DNA of 64,000 nucleotides, taken from NCBI GenBank assembly GCA_944325355.1, contig CALUZS010000002.1:62001-126000 (forward strand), written 5' to 3'. The position numbers and the translations under genes are program-made. Each line of letters opens with the position of its first letter. Within the stretch, counting starts at the first letter, position 1. The notes below the pieces were generated by a model. It made no database searches. It was not told where the DNA came from and saw only the letters and a program-made list of their open reading frames with translations. This document shows positions 1 through 9,900 of this stretch, in pieces. This DNA comes from an uncultured Parabacteroides sp. (GTDB lineage: Bacteria; Bacteroidota; Bacteroidia; Bacteroidales; Tannerellaceae).

Positions 1-733
1 CGGTCCGTGGGATTTCCTCAACACCCGTATTGTCAATATCTATCCGGATGAGACTTGCTGGGTCAACGATTTCAACAATGCCAATAACGAATCGTACATG
101 CGGATGTATTTCAACCATCCGGGATACGATGACTATCCGGTAGTAGGCGTGTCATGGGAACAAGCAACCGCTTTTTGTGTCTGGCGCACGGAACTATATA
201 AGCAGTCACTAAACCTTCCGGCAGGACAAACTATCGAACCGTTCCGGCTCCCTACGGAAGCTGAATGGGAATATGCGGCAAAAGCAGGTAAAAACAACAA
301 CAAATATCCTTGGACCGGAGAGAATCTCCAAACTGAAAAAGGCTGTTTTTTAGGCAACTTCAAACCGGGAGAAGGGAACTATACAGAAGACGGACACTTG
401 ATTTCTTCAAGAGTAGGGTCATATGCCCCCAACGAATTTGGTCTGTTTGACATGGCAGGCAACGTTGCCGAATGGACTTCGACTGCATTTTCGGAATCGG
501 GACTGAGCCGAATGAGCGACATCAATCCGGAATTACGGTACAATGCCGCAAAAGAAGACCCTTACGCCATGAAAAAGAAAGTAGTGAGAGGCGGGTCATG
601 GAAAGATGCACCCCAGTTTGTCCGCTCCGACATGCGTTCATTCGAATATCAAAACGAGACACGTTCTTACATAGGTTTTCGGTGCGTCCGCACACAAATA
701 GGCTTTTCCAAAGCCAAAGGAGGGAAACGGTAA
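1..733 (+). CDS. gldK: GldK (PorK), T9SS outer-membrane ring lipoprotein, 5' end missing
   Basis: The frame is open from base 2, so only the last 243 residues are present and the signal peptide and lipid-modified Cys lie outside the window. The visible part is a sulfatase-modifying-factor (FGE-like) fold, shown by the motifs GVSWEQATAFC, RLPTEAEWEYAA, GNVAEWT, RGGSWKD and GFRCVRT in the usual order. In known systems GldK/PorK is a lipoprotein that forms a large periplasmic ring with GldN/PorN, attached to the outer membrane and needed for T9SS export. The FGE fold is not known to be catalytic here. It is followed after 27 bp by gldL, then gldM and gldN, which is the conserved T9SS core order. 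Identity is firm because fold and neighbours agree. Confidence 0.95.
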   Translation, partial: GPWDFLNTRIVNIYPDETCWVNDFNNANNESYMRMYFNHPGYDDYPVVGVSWEQATAFCVWRTELYKQSLNLPAGQTIEPFRLPTEAEWEYAAKAGKNNNKYPWTGENLQTEKGCFLGNFKPGEGNYTEDGHLISSRVGSYAPNEFGLFDMAGNVAEWTSTAFSESGLSRMSDINPELRYNAAKEDPYAMKKKVVRGGSWKDAPQFVRSDMRSFEYQNETRSYIGFRCVRTQIGFSKAKGGKR

Positions 734-760
734 CAATTAAAAAAGAAAGGGACAACAGCA

Positions 761-1780
761 ATGGGCAAATACAAAAGATATAAAAACAGATTGGAGATGT
801 TTCTCGCCAGCGACAAAGGGAAACGAATCCTCAATTTCTTTTACAGTTGGGGCGCATCCATCGTCATCCTCGGAGCAATGTTCAAAATTCTGCACCTGCC
901 TTACGGAGGAACGATGCTTGCCATCGGTATGACCACCGAATTTTTCGTGTTTTTCATCTTCGGTTTTGAAAAACCACATAGCGATTACCATTGGGAAGAT
1001 GTATTCCCCGCCCTGAAATCAAAAAACCCGTTAGACAAAAATGAATCCAACAATGTTGCAACTAATCCGGTGACTTTCGGGAACAACACGGTCATTATCG
1101 GAACAAATGCCGGAACCCCGGTCGGAACAGGAGAAATGCCCCAATCAAAGACAGATGGGACGGAATTGCAGGGAATGAACGTAACCCAGCAACCCAACAT
1201 AAACGGATTTGTTGCCGGAACAGCAACTGCCGCTGCAACGGAAGCCTGCACGTCTGCAGCAACACAAGGATTGAAAGAGATTACGGAAAAATATACAAAC
1301 CAACTATCTTCCATTTCCGAGCAGGTGGAACAATTCGGTGAAATCACAAAGAAACTGACGGAAGTCTCTGAAAAAATGCTCGATTTCTACCGGGACATGA
1401 CCAACAACTCCGACTCGGTTATCTATAACTCAAAAGGATATATACAACAGATGGAGAACCTGAACCGGAATATTTCCGGGCTAAACACCATCTATGAAAT
1501 CCAGCTCAAGAGTATAAGCACCCAAATAGAGAACATCGAACATATCAACTCCGGCCTGAACCGGATTAAGGACTTATATGACGGCTCCGTCGTTGACAGT
1601 TCCGTATTCCGCAGAGAAAATGAACGGATGGCACAACAACTTACCCAGCTGAACCAAGTGTACAGCCGCATGTTACAAGCCATGACCGTAAACATGTACA
1701 CAGGAAACGTGCCACCGCAGCAGCCGGATTCACCAAATCCCTATGCTTCCCACGGCTACCAACAACCGGAGAGACAATGA
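761..1780 (+). CDS. gldL: GldL (PorL), inner-membrane motor stator of T9SS
   Basis: A 339-residue protein with two membrane helices near the N terminus (about residues 25-45 and 51-69), followed by a long cytoplasmic tail with heptad-like, coiled-coil segments (about 165-310) and a Gln/Pro-rich end. A glutamate sits inside the second helix (Glu60, in MTTEFFVFF). This matches the membrane glutamate that GldL/PorL proteins need for proton-driven motor action. In known systems GldL forms a pentamer around two GldM helices and uses the proton gradient to turn GldM and drive T9SS export. Residues 88-160 are of low complexity and are probably a linker. It lies between gldK and gldM in one operon. 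Confidence 0.95.
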   Translation: MGKYKRYKNRLEMFLASDKGKRILNFFYSWGASIVILGAMFKILHLPYGGTMLAIGMTTEFFVFFIFGFEKPHSDYHWEDVFPALKSKNPLDKNESNNVATNPVTFGNNTVIIGTNAGTPVGTGEMPQSKTDGTELQGMNVTQQPNINGFVAGTATAAATEACTSAATQGLKEITEKYTNQLSSISEQVEQFGEITKKLTEVSEKMLDFYRDMTNNSDSVIYNSKGYIQQMENLNRNISGLNTIYEIQLKSISTQIENIEHINSGLNRIKDLYDGSVVDSSVFRRENERMAQQLTQLNQVYSRMLQAMTVNMYTGNVPPQQPDSPNPYASHGYQQPERQ

Positions 1781-1818
1781 ATGCGTTCTATTTCGGACAA
1801 TAATAAAGGAAACAGACA

Positions 1819-3381
1819 ATGGCCGGTATAGCAAATAATCCCAATTCGCCACGTCAGAAGATGATTAATCTGATGTATTTGGTGTTCATTGCGATGATGG
1901 CGCTAAATGTATCTTCAGAAGTCCTCGACGGATTCAAACTGGTTGAAAACAGTTTGAAAACCTCCATCGAAAACACTTCCCGAAGAAACGACATCGTCAG
2001 AAATGAAATGGAGACCTATTATCGGGCGAATCCGGAAAAGGTAAAAGAATGGTATTTTAAAAGCCAACGGGTAAATACATTATCCGACTCCCTTGTCAAT
2101 TACATACAAGCCCTAAAACAGCGGATTGCCATTGCAGCCGACGGGCAAGATGCCGATGTGAACAACATCAAACACAGCGAAGACCTGGAAGCTGCATCTA
2201 CAATCATGCTTGCACCGGTCAAAGGCGAAGGGAAAAAACTCCGCATGGCAATCAACCACTACCGGGAAACGCTGGCTGCAATGATTACCGACACGGCGAA
2301 GATGAAGATCATAAAGACCGCCCTATCTACCGAACCGGCGGCAGGAAACAACTTGGGCACATGGGAAAATACCTGGTTTGAAAATATGCCGGTTGCCGCA
2401 GCAATGACCCTGCTCACCAAGCTGCAAAGCGACATCCGGTACGCACAAGGTGAAGCGGTTTCAAACCTTCTGAGCAGCGTAGATATGGGCGACTACAAAG
2501 TAAACAGCGTAACAGCACAAGTCGTACCCGTCAGCCAGAACGTAGTCAGCGGCAGCGAATACGCCGCCCACATCGTCTTGTCGGCAATCGACTCCACCAA
2601 ACGCCCTACTATCGTAGTCAACGGGAAAGAGCTGCCTACAGATAAGAACGGATTGTTCACAGCTGTAGCCGGACGCCCTGGCACATATCCGGTCAAAGGA
2701 TACATCGAAGTTCCCAATAGCGACGGAACCATCATGCACCGCGAGTTTTCTTCCGAATATTACGTTACGGAACCGATTGCAACAGTCGCCCCAACCATGA
2801 TGAATGTACTGTATGCCGGAATAGAAAACCCCATACGCATAGCCGTCCCAGGTGTCGCTTCAAACAACATCTCTGCAACCATGACCAACGGAACATTGAC
2901 AAGGCAAGGCGATTTATGGATTGCCAAACCACAGAAAGTAGGAACTGAAGCCGTCATCTCCGTTGATGCACGCATGGCAGGAGGACGCTCTGTCCCGATG
3001 GCAAAAACGACATTCCGGGTAAAAGCATTGCCCGACCCACTTCCCTACATCGAATATAAGGATGAAAATGGAAATATCCGGAAGTTCAAGGGCGGACGCA
3101 TCTTAAAAAGACACCTGGTTGCTGCCGACGGTATCCTGGCAGCTATCGATGACGACTTGCTGAATGTGAAATATACCGTACAAAGCTTCGAACTGACATT
3201 CTTCGACTCGATGGGGAATGCCATCCCCGAGGTAGCACAAGGAACAAAATTTTCCCAAAGACAAAAAGAATATATCCGCAGGCTCTCACGGGGGAAACGG
3301 TTCTATATCACCCGTGTCGTAGCAAAGGGCCCCGACGGAATAGAACGTACCATACCAACAATTGAAGTAATCGTAAATTAA
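1819..3381 (+). CDS. gldM: GldM (PorM), T9SS motor shaft spanning the periplasm
   Basis: A 520-residue protein with a short cytoplasmic start ([17 protein letters not shown]), one membrane helix at about residues 15-33, and a long periplasmic part. GldM/PorM is known to be a dimer whose single helices sit inside the GldL pentamer and whose four periplasmic domains (D1 helical, D2-D4 beta-rich) reach the GldK-GldN ring. The helical stretch after the membrane helix and the beta-rich remainder fit that plan, and the length is normal for the family. It starts 38 bp after gldL stops, and gldN follows after 24 bp. No internal terminator is visible. Confidence 0.96.
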   Translation: MAGIANNPNSPRQKMINLMYLVFIAMMALNVSSEVLDGFKLVENSLKTSIENTSRRNDIVRNEMETYYRANPEKVKEWYFKSQRVNTLSDSLVNYIQALKQRIAIAADGQDADVNNIKHSEDLEAASTIMLAPVKGEGKKLRMAINHYRETLAAMITDTAKMKIIKTALSTEPAAGNNLGTWENTWFENMPVAAAMTLLTKLQSDIRYAQGEAVSNLLSSVDMGDYKVNSVTAQVVPVSQNVVSGSEYAAHIVLSAIDSTKRPTIVVNGKELPTDKNGLFTAVAGRPGTYPVKGYIEVPNSDGTIMHREFSSEYYVTEPIATVAPTMMNVLYAGIENPIRIAVPGVASNNISATMTNGTLTRQGDLWIAKPQKVGTEAVISVDARMAGGRSVPMAKTTFRVKALPDPLPYIEYKDENGNIRKFKGGRILKRHLVAADGILAAIDDDLLNVKYTVQSFELTFFDSMGNAIPEVAQGTKFSQRQKEYIRRLSRGKRFYITRVVAKGPDGIERTIPTIEVIVN

Positions 3382-3405
3382 TCAACGAATAAAAAGACAG
3401 ACGCT

Positions 3406-4458
3406 ATGAAATGGCATTCTTATATAATGATTCTATCCGCACTCTTCCTTGCCGCCATCCCTTTAATGGCTCAGGAAGAGAACAACCAGCAGCAGCGCAG
3501 CCCTCGGCTTTCGCGTGGCGAACGGACAATAAAACAGGATGACAATGTCTCGCAACTTTCTGTCCGTAGCCAGGAGTTCAACGAAAGGATGACCCAAGAA
3601 CTTGAAAATGCCCGCTGGATGCGTGTCATATACCGGGAAATTGACCTGACAAAAGAGGAGAATGCACCTCTTTACTATCCTCTACGCCCGATGAACGGAC
3701 AAAATAACCTGTTCACCATTATTTTCCGGCTATTGGGAGAGAACCGCATCCAAGCATACGAATACCTTGACGGCTACGAAGTGTTCGACAACGAACATGC
3801 TGTAAACTTCAAGGAAATGCTCGACCGCTACCATATCTTTTACGAAGAAACCGAGCAGCGGCGTGGAGAAGAACCGGCACTCGTAATCGATGACAGCGAC
3901 ATACCATCGGAAGAGGTACGTGCTTTCTATATCAAAGAAGCCTGGTATTTTGACCAGAATAACTCCGTATTCGATGTCAAGACACTGGCTATCTGCCCGA
4001 TTCTCTTCTACAATGGAGACATGGGCGAGACTCGTATGCCAATGTTCTGGCTACCGTACGAAACAATACGCCCATACATCAACACAACCTACATCATGAC
4101 ATCAAACATAAATAATGCAACGACCTTCACAATCGATGACTATTTCCGCCGGAGAATGTTCAAAGGAGATATTATCAAAACGCAGAACCTGTTGAACCGT
4201 CCCTTGCAAGCTTATTGTCCGACGCCCGACTCTTTGGAAAGCGAACGGCAGAGAATTGAAAAAGAGCTTGCAGCTTTTGAAAAATCTATCTGGATACAGC
4301 CGGACACAGCCCAAATAACCGGCGAAGAGGAAAAGAAAGAAAAACAACTATCTGCCCGGTCGAAGAATAAAAATACCGGAAAAGAGCAGAAAGTAAAGGC
4401 TTCGAAAAACAGTTCGGCTACAACAACCAAAAGTGTCCGTTCTATCCGACGTCGTTAA
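3406..4458 (+). CDS. gldN: GldN (PorN), periplasmic T9SS ring protein
   Basis: A 350-residue protein with a signal peptide (hydrophobic residues 5-22, likely cleavage after LMAQ). The body has the family features: a conserved stretch around WMRVIYREIDLTKEENAPLYYP and a later segment with LPYETIRPYI and a DDYFRRRMF helix. GldN/PorN binds the GldK lipoprotein to form the periplasmic ring that contacts GldM. The last 60 residues are rich in Lys, Ser and Thr and are probably disordered, ending in SIRRR. It is the last gene of the gldKLMN operon; a hairpin overlaps its stop codon and the next gene points the other way. Confidence 0.95.
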   Translation: MKWHSYIMILSALFLAAIPLMAQEENNQQQRSPRLSRGERTIKQDDNVSQLSVRSQEFNERMTQELENARWMRVIYREIDLTKEENAPLYYPLRPMNGQNNLFTIIFRLLGENRIQAYEYLDGYEVFDNEHAVNFKEMLDRYHIFYEETEQRRGEEPALVIDDSDIPSEEVRAFYIKEAWYFDQNNSVFDVKTLAICPILFYNGDMGETRMPMFWLPYETIRPYINTTYIMTSNINNATTFTIDDYFRRRMFKGDIIKTQNLLNRPLQAYCPTPDSLESERQRIEKELAAFEKSIWIQPDTAQITGEEEKKEKQLSARSKNKNTGKEQKVKASKNSSATTTKSVRSIRRR

Positions 4459-4473
4459 AACGTCGGACAGAAC
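4439..4473. terminator. hairpin between convergent gldN and acyl-CoA synthetase
   Basis: A 13-bp inverted repeat with one mismatch (arms 4439-4451 and 4461-4473, 9-base loop) overlaps the gldN stop codon. No clean T-run follows on either strand, so it is a weak or bidirectional terminator candidate. Confidence 0.5.
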
Positions 4474-4485
4474 AAAACAAAAACC

Positions 4486-6297
4486 TTATTCGGCATACAT
4501 CGCATCTATCTCTGCGGCATAATGCTCTACGATCACGCGCCGACGCAATTTCAATGTATCAGTCAGCTCGCCGTTTTCCATCGAAAACGGACGCGCCAAC
4601 AACGTAAAACGCTTAATCTTTTCAAATGCAGCCAAAGCCTGCTGATGTGATTCAATCTTCGCTTCTATCAATTTATAGATGGACGGATTCTTCAGCAGTT
4701 CCTCCCTTGATGAGTATTCGATCTGCCGTTCTTTTGCATACGCTTCAACCAAAGCATAATTAGGAACGACCAGCGCACTGACAAACTTGCGTTCATCCCC
4801 GATTACAGCAATCTGGTCAATATACGGGTCCGACGTGACACTCATCTCTATAGCCTGTGGCGCTATATATTTCCCGTTCGATGTTTTATAAAGGTCCTTT
4901 ATTCGTTCCACAAAATACAAAGTGTCTCCTTCCAGGCGTCCGGCATCACCCGTACGGAAAAAGCCATCTTCCGTAAAAGCCCTGGCATTTTCATCCGGAC
5001 GTTTATAATAACCGGGAGTGACCGTCTTCCCTTTTACTAATATCTCATTGTTCGACGGGTCAATACGTACTTGCAAATCCGGCTGGATACGTCCGATAGA
5101 ACCAATCACATAATTTTCTTCCGGGAAAAAACATACAGTAGCTGTCGTCTCACTCAACCCATAGCCGTAACGCAACGGGATATTCACCGAAAGCAGGAAC
5201 TCCAACACGGTATCCGACAACGGAGCACCCGCTACCGGGAAGAATATGCCCCTTCCGATACCAAGCACCCGTTTCAACAGGGAAAAAACCGTCTTGTCGT
5301 AAAATTCAAACTTAAGCTTCAATGACAACGGCGGAGTCTTTCCCTGCCGCTTGTAATTAATAATATACTCATGCCCGGTCTCTATCGCATGCCTGAAGAT
5401 TTTCTGCATCGAAGGAGAAGAATTGTTTATCTTTTCCTGCACTCCGATATAGACCTTTTCCCAAAAACGAGGGACATTTGACATGCAAGTCGGACGAACC
5501 TCTGGCAATGTCTGCTGTATCATTTTCGGGTCACGGTTAATCGCCACAGTTGCCCCTTTCATCAAACATACATAAGTCCATCCGCGCTCGAAGATATGTG
5601 TCAACGGAAGGAAACTCATCGACAAATCCTTATCCGTTACCTGCGGAATACGCATATCATGCGTACGCATTGCCTCCAGATAGTTGGCATGGGTCAAGAC
5701 CACACCTTTTGACTGTCCCGTTGTCCCGGAGGTATAAATAATGGTTGCGATATCCGACGGCAGCGCTTGGCTCGTCCGGATTTTCACCATGCTTTCAGCA
5801 TGGGCGTTATTTCCCAAACGGATAAAATCGTCGAAATAGACCGAAGTCTTGTCTTCCGGATTCAATTTAACCGACGAATCATAAACAATCAGCTTTTTCA
5901 ATATATGCGGAAGCTGTTTCTGTACGATAAGCGCGTTATTGTATTGCAACTGCTCGCCAACAAATAAAAAACGGATTTGAGCATTTTCCACAATAAATGC
6001 AATTTGCGACGGAGAGCTTGTGGCATACATCGGAATATCGACTACCCTGTTTGCATACGCGCCAAAATAGGTGTACAAACATTGTGGCATGTTTTGAGAA
6101 TAAACGCCTATATTTTCCTGCACTTCTATCCCACTGTCAGCCATCGCCTCTGCTGTAAGACGGATATTTTCCGCAAATTCAATCCAGGAAATTTTCTGCC
6201 ATTTCCCGGTAGCATCGTCCCGATACTTCAAAGCAGTCCTGTTTCTATACTTCTCGGCCTGCTTATGTATCAGTTCGGCATAGTGATAATAAATCAT
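4486..6297 (-). CDS. long-chain fatty acid-CoA ligase (AMP-forming)
   Basis: A 603-residue protein of the acyl-adenylate-forming family, of the size of FadD/FAA1-type acyl-CoA synthetases. The phosphate-binding motif YTSGTTGQSKG is near residue 190. Other core motifs follow: LPLTHIFERGW, GYGLSETTAT and the hinge region TGDAGRLEGD ahead of the C-terminal domain. The expected reaction is fatty acid + ATP + CoA to acyl-CoA + AMP + PPi, at the inner face of the cytoplasmic membrane. A promoter (-7 TATTTTTG, 6324-6331) lies 26 bp upstream, so it is probably transcribed alone. It converges on the gldKLMN operon. Exact chain-length preference cannot be read from sequence. Confidence 0.9.
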   Translation of the reverse strand: MIYYHYAELIHKQAEKYRNRTALKYRDDATGKWQKISWIEFAENIRLTAEAMADSGIEVQENIGVYSQNMPQCLYTYFGAYANRVVDIPMYATSSPSQIAFIVENAQIRFLFVGEQLQYNNALIVQKQLPHILKKLIVYDSSVKLNPEDKTSVYFDDFIRLGNNAHAESMVKIRTSQALPSDIATIIYTSGTTGQSKGVVLTHANYLEAMRTHDMRIPQVTDKDLSMSFLPLTHIFERGWTYVCLMKGATVAINRDPKMIQQTLPEVRPTCMSNVPRFWEKVYIGVQEKINNSSPSMQKIFRHAIETGHEYIINYKRQGKTPPLSLKLKFEFYDKTVFSLLKRVLGIGRGIFFPVAGAPLSDTVLEFLLSVNIPLRYGYGLSETTATVCFFPEENYVIGSIGRIQPDLQVRIDPSNNEILVKGKTVTPGYYKRPDENARAFTEDGFFRTGDAGRLEGDTLYFVERIKDLYKTSNGKYIAPQAIEMSVTSDPYIDQIAVIGDERKFVSALVVPNYALVEAYAKERQIEYSSREELLKNPSIYKLIEAKIESHQQALAAFEKIKRFTLLARPFSMENGELTDTLKLRRRVIVEHYAAEIDAMYAE

Positions 6298-6323
6298 GAT
6301 TCTTTAATTAATATTATTAAGTA

Positions 6324-6331
6324 CAAAAATA
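6324..6331 (-). promoter_or_regulatory. promoter -7 element of the acyl-CoA synthetase gene
   Basis: The minus strand reads TATTTTTG, matching the Bacteroidota -7 consensus TAnnTTTG, 26 bp before the ATG at 6297. No clear -33 TTTG is visible. Confidence 0.6.
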
Positions 6332-6452
6332 CGGCTTTCCGATGGAATCAGACACAAAAGAAGAAAAAAGTTACACACTTTATTTGTTTTTGTGCAATTC
6401 CTATACAAACTCTGTCCAATTCTGCAACAAAATACCGGAAAGCTGTGTCCAA

Positions 6453-6497
6453 TAAAAAAGACTGCGCCGACATCAAGCAGCAGCGCAGTCTCTTTTT
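6453..6497. terminator. terminator of the T9SS cargo gene (may act both ways)
   Basis: Perfect 8-bp arms GACTGCGC (6460-6467) and GCGCAGTC (6483-6490). On the minus strand the stem is followed by a run of six T, as expected for the gene ending at 6521. The plus side also has a TCTTTTT tail. Confidence 0.8.
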
Positions 6498-6520
6498 AAC
6501 GTATCAAATAATCCGGACTT

Positions 6521-9262
6521 TTACCGTTTTATCACTTTTGCACGCAATACTTCGTCACCATTGCTTAACTGCAAGAAATAGACTCCCGAAGCAAGTGATG
6601 ATACATTTACACTTTCTCCGGCAACCACTGTGCGGCTCAATACCAGATTTCCGACAGCATTGTACAGACGCAACGTCCAATTCGCGCCGTCCGACTCCGG
6701 CAATTCCATATTAAGCACGTCACGTACCGGGTTCGGATAAACCTTCAGTTCTTTTGATGCTGTCGGAGACTCAATAGACGTAAAGGTCTTTCTAAGAATC
6801 ACGTACACATAGTATCCGAATTCGTCTTTCTCAACATTGTTCGCAGACAAAGAAATCACCTGCTCAATTGTTACGTAACCCTCTTTCGCAACGGTCAGTT
6901 TAAGGTTCTCGACATCCTCCACATCAGAGAAGATAACAACTTCCATACCTTCTTCTATCGTCTTCGTGCCATAACCTTCAAGCGTGACGGATGCGCCATA
7001 CAACGTATTCTCATACTCATCCCACACATCAACCACAACCAGGTTGCCCGATTCCTGCATCTCCACAGGAACGACCAGATTATCACTACCCGCTGCCACG
7101 GTGAACGGGGTAGCCGGAGACTCCATGGAATCCCCGTACATGGTAACCGAATAGTTTCCGGCCGGGAGCAGAAGCGTTGACCTGCTTCCGTCATAATAAT
7201 AGTCCCATTCTGCAACGAAATTGCCCTGCGCATCGGTAACAATACCTACATAATCCGTCAGTTTCTCTCCGTTAAATACCGCATCAAACGATACCGGTAC
7301 ATATCCCGCATACGAGAAATCCATATTGATTTCTTTATCAGATACCGTTATCTCCTTCTTTATATCCGGAAGGTAAATATTTTCATAATCATAAGAACGG
7401 GCGGTTCCGGACAACGTCACCGTATAGGTTCCGGCTTCCACCAGTAACTCCATGAATGTACCCTCCTCATAAACACCTATGTCTCCGCTTTTTGCCACTA
7501 CAAAGCCGTCTTTATCGGTCAATGTAAACGAAAAACTTCCATAGAAACCTTCGAAAGGCATTTCACTAAAAGACAACGTAACCTTATGCGTCTCTTCTAC
7601 CTGCCAAATCACTTCCTGGTCAGCCCCATTTACAACGAACTGTCTCGGTGATGCACCGAATACCGGGTCACCATAATAAGCTTGGGTCTCCACTCCCGGC
7701 TCTGGTATGCCCGGGTCAACAGCAGATGTACCGTAATCGGCCACCCAATAGTAAGTTCCATTAGGAAAATAACCGTATTCATCTACACTAAACTCATCAC
7801 TCACCGAATTCTCATTAACAATTATACTTGCGGAAGAAAGAGACATATCCGGGTCGGAAACACCGAACTTCACTTTATGCATTTCGGGCAATTCCAACAC
7901 ACAATCATCGGTTCCAGACAATGCTATCCTTGTCCGATAAGGATAAACCGCATAAGTAACATCCCCGGTAGAAAACCAAGTTCTTTCCATTGTAACTATA
8001 TAATTCCCATCCGGGGCATAAAAGGCATATTCCGTTCCTTCACTTTTCGGAGAAGACAACGTACCGGCATCAGGCAAAAGATCATTGAAATCAATAGAAT
8101 ATTTATAATACAAATCCTCTGTTGCTATGACAACCGAGCCCCATGAACTCGTCACACCTTCCGGATAATTATCCAAAACCAACACATGTTTCTTCTGGTC
8201 GGAGAAATCCAAAATAACATCCTTCTCTTTTCCCAATTCAGGAACAGCTGCACCCTCCACTTCTTTTATATAATCGGGAAAACTTGCCCTATAAGAAAGT
8301 TCTTCTTTAACAGTTGTAATATATCTGAATGTTTCGGAAGAAGCCAACACAAAACTCATATAATCCAAATAAATTGTCCCGTGTTCAGAAGAAGCTACAC
8401 CTTCCGGTTTGAATGCAAGTACTGCAGCTCCATCAAAACTCTTTGAAAATTCGTTCACTTTGCCGGCTTCCACTGTCCGAATATCATCTGCACGGTAATA
8501 TTCATTGGCAGAGAGATGGGTTATTGTGATATCATATTTCTGATCCGGAGCCAAAAAGAATCCGACACGGCCTTGTTCGTCTGTATGTCCGCCAAATAAC
8601 TGCACTGATACTACGTCATCATCTCCTTCAGAAGGTTCCAAATAATATCCGACAGAAATATCCGCTCCTGCAAAAGGCTGCCCGTCCATGCCGTAAACGG
8701 TATATTCCACACGCTCTTTCCCGGCAAGGTCAAAATCCAATATGATTTCATCCATGCCGCTATCAAAGTCAAAATAATTCTCCCGGGACGTAAAAGAAGC
8801 AAGAACTGTGACACCACCTCCGAAAGGCAAAAGCAGGGAAAAACGCCCTTGCGAATCCCATACCGGAGTAATATCCAGTGCATTCCAATCAGAAATCCGG
8901 TACACCTCATTATAATACGCCGCATCGAGATCCTTCAAAACAAAGGTATAATGGCAAAGCTCTTCCATCTCTGCCACTGCAATATCAACCCCATTCCACG
9001 TGATTGCGCCCATCGGCGCATCATAATATTGGGGAATTACCGAATAGGATTCTTCGTAAACAAGGCCTACCTCCGCGACACCTTCCGCATTGGTCACTAC
9101 GGTTTCTTCCGTTTCCGCAATCGTAAACGAATAATTAGGTATCACATCACCATCGGCACCGACAAAAGTCACCGACACTTTCTCCGCTGCTGCGGCTACG
9201 CCAATGCAGAGGAACAACACAAGCAAAAAGCTTTTAGATAAAAAATTGTAAAAATGTTTCAT
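6521..9262 (-). CDS. large secreted beta-sandwich protein with T9SS type A sorting domain
   Basis: A 913-residue protein with a signal peptide (about residues 1-26, ending VAAAAEK) and a C-terminal T9SS sorting domain. The last 80 residues show the usual marks: KVYPNPVRDVLN, a middle LRLYNAVGNLV strand, SLASGVYFLQL and a final KVIKR. Between them are many beta-strand-rich segments resembling carboxypeptidase-regulatory or PEGA-type modules, for example VTNAEGVAEV near residue 55 and TDEQGRVGFF near 225. No catalytic motif is visible. By analogy with other cargo it is exported by the T9SS, its C-terminal domain is removed, and it stays on the surface or is released. It has its own promoter and terminator. 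It could be an adhesin or structural protein; the function is unknown. Confidence 0.85.
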   Translation of the reverse strand: MKHFYNFLSKSFLLVLFLCIGVAAAAEKVSVTFVGADGDVIPNYSFTIAETEETVVTNAEGVAEVGLVYEESYSVIPQYYDAPMGAITWNGVDIAVAEMEELCHYTFVLKDLDAAYYNEVYRISDWNALDITPVWDSQGRFSLLLPFGGGVTVLASFTSRENYFDFDSGMDEIILDFDLAGKERVEYTVYGMDGQPFAGADISVGYYLEPSEGDDDVVSVQLFGGHTDEQGRVGFFLAPDQKYDITITHLSANEYYRADDIRTVEAGKVNEFSKSFDGAAVLAFKPEGVASSEHGTIYLDYMSFVLASSETFRYITTVKEELSYRASFPDYIKEVEGAAVPELGKEKDVILDFSDQKKHVLVLDNYPEGVTSSWGSVVIATEDLYYKYSIDFNDLLPDAGTLSSPKSEGTEYAFYAPDGNYIVTMERTWFSTGDVTYAVYPYRTRIALSGTDDCVLELPEMHKVKFGVSDPDMSLSSASIIVNENSVSDEFSVDEYGYFPNGTYYWVADYGTSAVDPGIPEPGVETQAYYGDPVFGASPRQFVVNGADQEVIWQVEETHKVTLSFSEMPFEGFYGSFSFTLTDKDGFVVAKSGDIGVYEEGTFMELLVEAGTYTVTLSGTARSYDYENIYLPDIKKEITVSDKEINMDFSYAGYVPVSFDAVFNGEKLTDYVGIVTDAQGNFVAEWDYYYDGSRSTLLLPAGNYSVTMYGDSMESPATPFTVAAGSDNLVVPVEMQESGNLVVVDVWDEYENTLYGASVTLEGYGTKTIEEGMEVVIFSDVEDVENLKLTVAKEGYVTIEQVISLSANNVEKDEFGYYVYVILRKTFTSIESPTASKELKVYPNPVRDVLNMELPESDGANWTLRLYNAVGNLVLSRTVVAGESVNVSSLASGVYFLQLSNGDEVLRAKVIKR

Positions 9263-9313
9263 GCAAATCCGTTTTTAAGTTAGACATTTTGTACTTAGAA
9301 TCAATTTGTTTTA

Positions 9314-9321
9314 CAAAAATA
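9314..9321 (-). promoter_or_regulatory. promoter -7 element of the T9SS cargo gene
   Basis: The minus strand reads TATTTTTG (TAnnTTTG), 51 bp before the ATG at 9262, which predicts a leader of about 45 bases. No -33 TTTG is visible. Confidence 0.55.
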
Positions 9322-9499
9322 CCGATAAATTACATTTACCCCTTTTTATTTTAATTTCATTAACATATATCCTTAACAACCTAAATATATTGCAAAAGAA
9401 TATTCCATCGCAATAGCACCAAAAAGGAAGAGTCCTTCCCAAAATTGTACAACCTTTTTCTATTGATTCAAAAGTTAAACAAATATAAATATCAGTACT

Positions 9500-9517
9500 A
9501 TGTAAAACACAGTACAT
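9500..9517. promoter_or_regulatory. dyad ATGTA-N8-TACAT, candidate PadR operator
   Basis: A perfect 5-bp dyad separated by 8 bases lies 10 bp upstream of the padR -7 element, so a bound dimer would block RNA polymerase. It resembles the ATGT/ACAT dyads bound by known PadR proteins. Autorepression is inferred. Confidence 0.55.
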
Positions 9518-9527
9518 AAATATTACA

Positions 9528-9535
9528 TAGATTTG
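9528..9535 (+). promoter_or_regulatory. promoter -7 element of padR-pspC
   Basis: TAGATTTG matches TAnnTTTG. It overlaps the alternative TTG start at 9533, which rules that start out and supports the ATG at 9560. Confidence 0.65.
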
Positions 9536-9559
9536 CAACAACAAAAGAAAATAACGGCA

Positions 9560-9889
9560 ATGAATGCGGAAAATGTAAAATCTCAAATGCGAAAAGGAGT
9601 ATTGGAATATTGCATCCTGCTCATCTTGGAGAAGGAACCCGCCTACACTTCCGATATTATCCAAAAGTTACAAGAAGCAAAGCTAATTGTAGTGGAAGGA
9701 ACACTTTATCCATTGCTCACGCGATTAAAGAACAGCGGGCTTTTAAGTTATCAATGGATAGAATCGACTCAGGGTCCGCCAAGAAAATATTACAAACTGA
9801 CACAGGACGGCGAAGCATTTTTGAAAGAGCTGGAAAATTCATGGCAGGAACTTAACGACACCATCAATCACATCAAAGAAAATTTTTAA
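9560..9889 (+). CDS. PadR-family transcriptional repressor
   Basis: A 109-residue winged-helix protein. The PadR core is clear: RKGVLEYCILLIL as the first helix, a recognition-helix region with VVEGTLYPLLTRLKNSGLL, and the wing with GPPRKYYKLTQDG. It has the short C-terminal helix of small PadR proteins. Members of this family bind DNA as dimers and often repress their own gene and a linked membrane or transport gene. It is followed after 11 bp by a PspC-domain gene, a pairing often seen in Bacteroidota. The start at 9560 was chosen because a promoter element overlaps the earlier in-frame TTG. A perfect dyad inside the promoter suggests self-repression. The signal it senses is unknown. Confidence 0.88.
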   Translation: MNAENVKSQMRKGVLEYCILLILEKEPAYTSDIIQKLQEAKLIVVEGTLYPLLTRLKNSGLLSYQWIESTQGPPRKYYKLTQDGEAFLKELENSWQELNDTINHIKENF

Positions 9890-9900
9890 AACAAACCACA

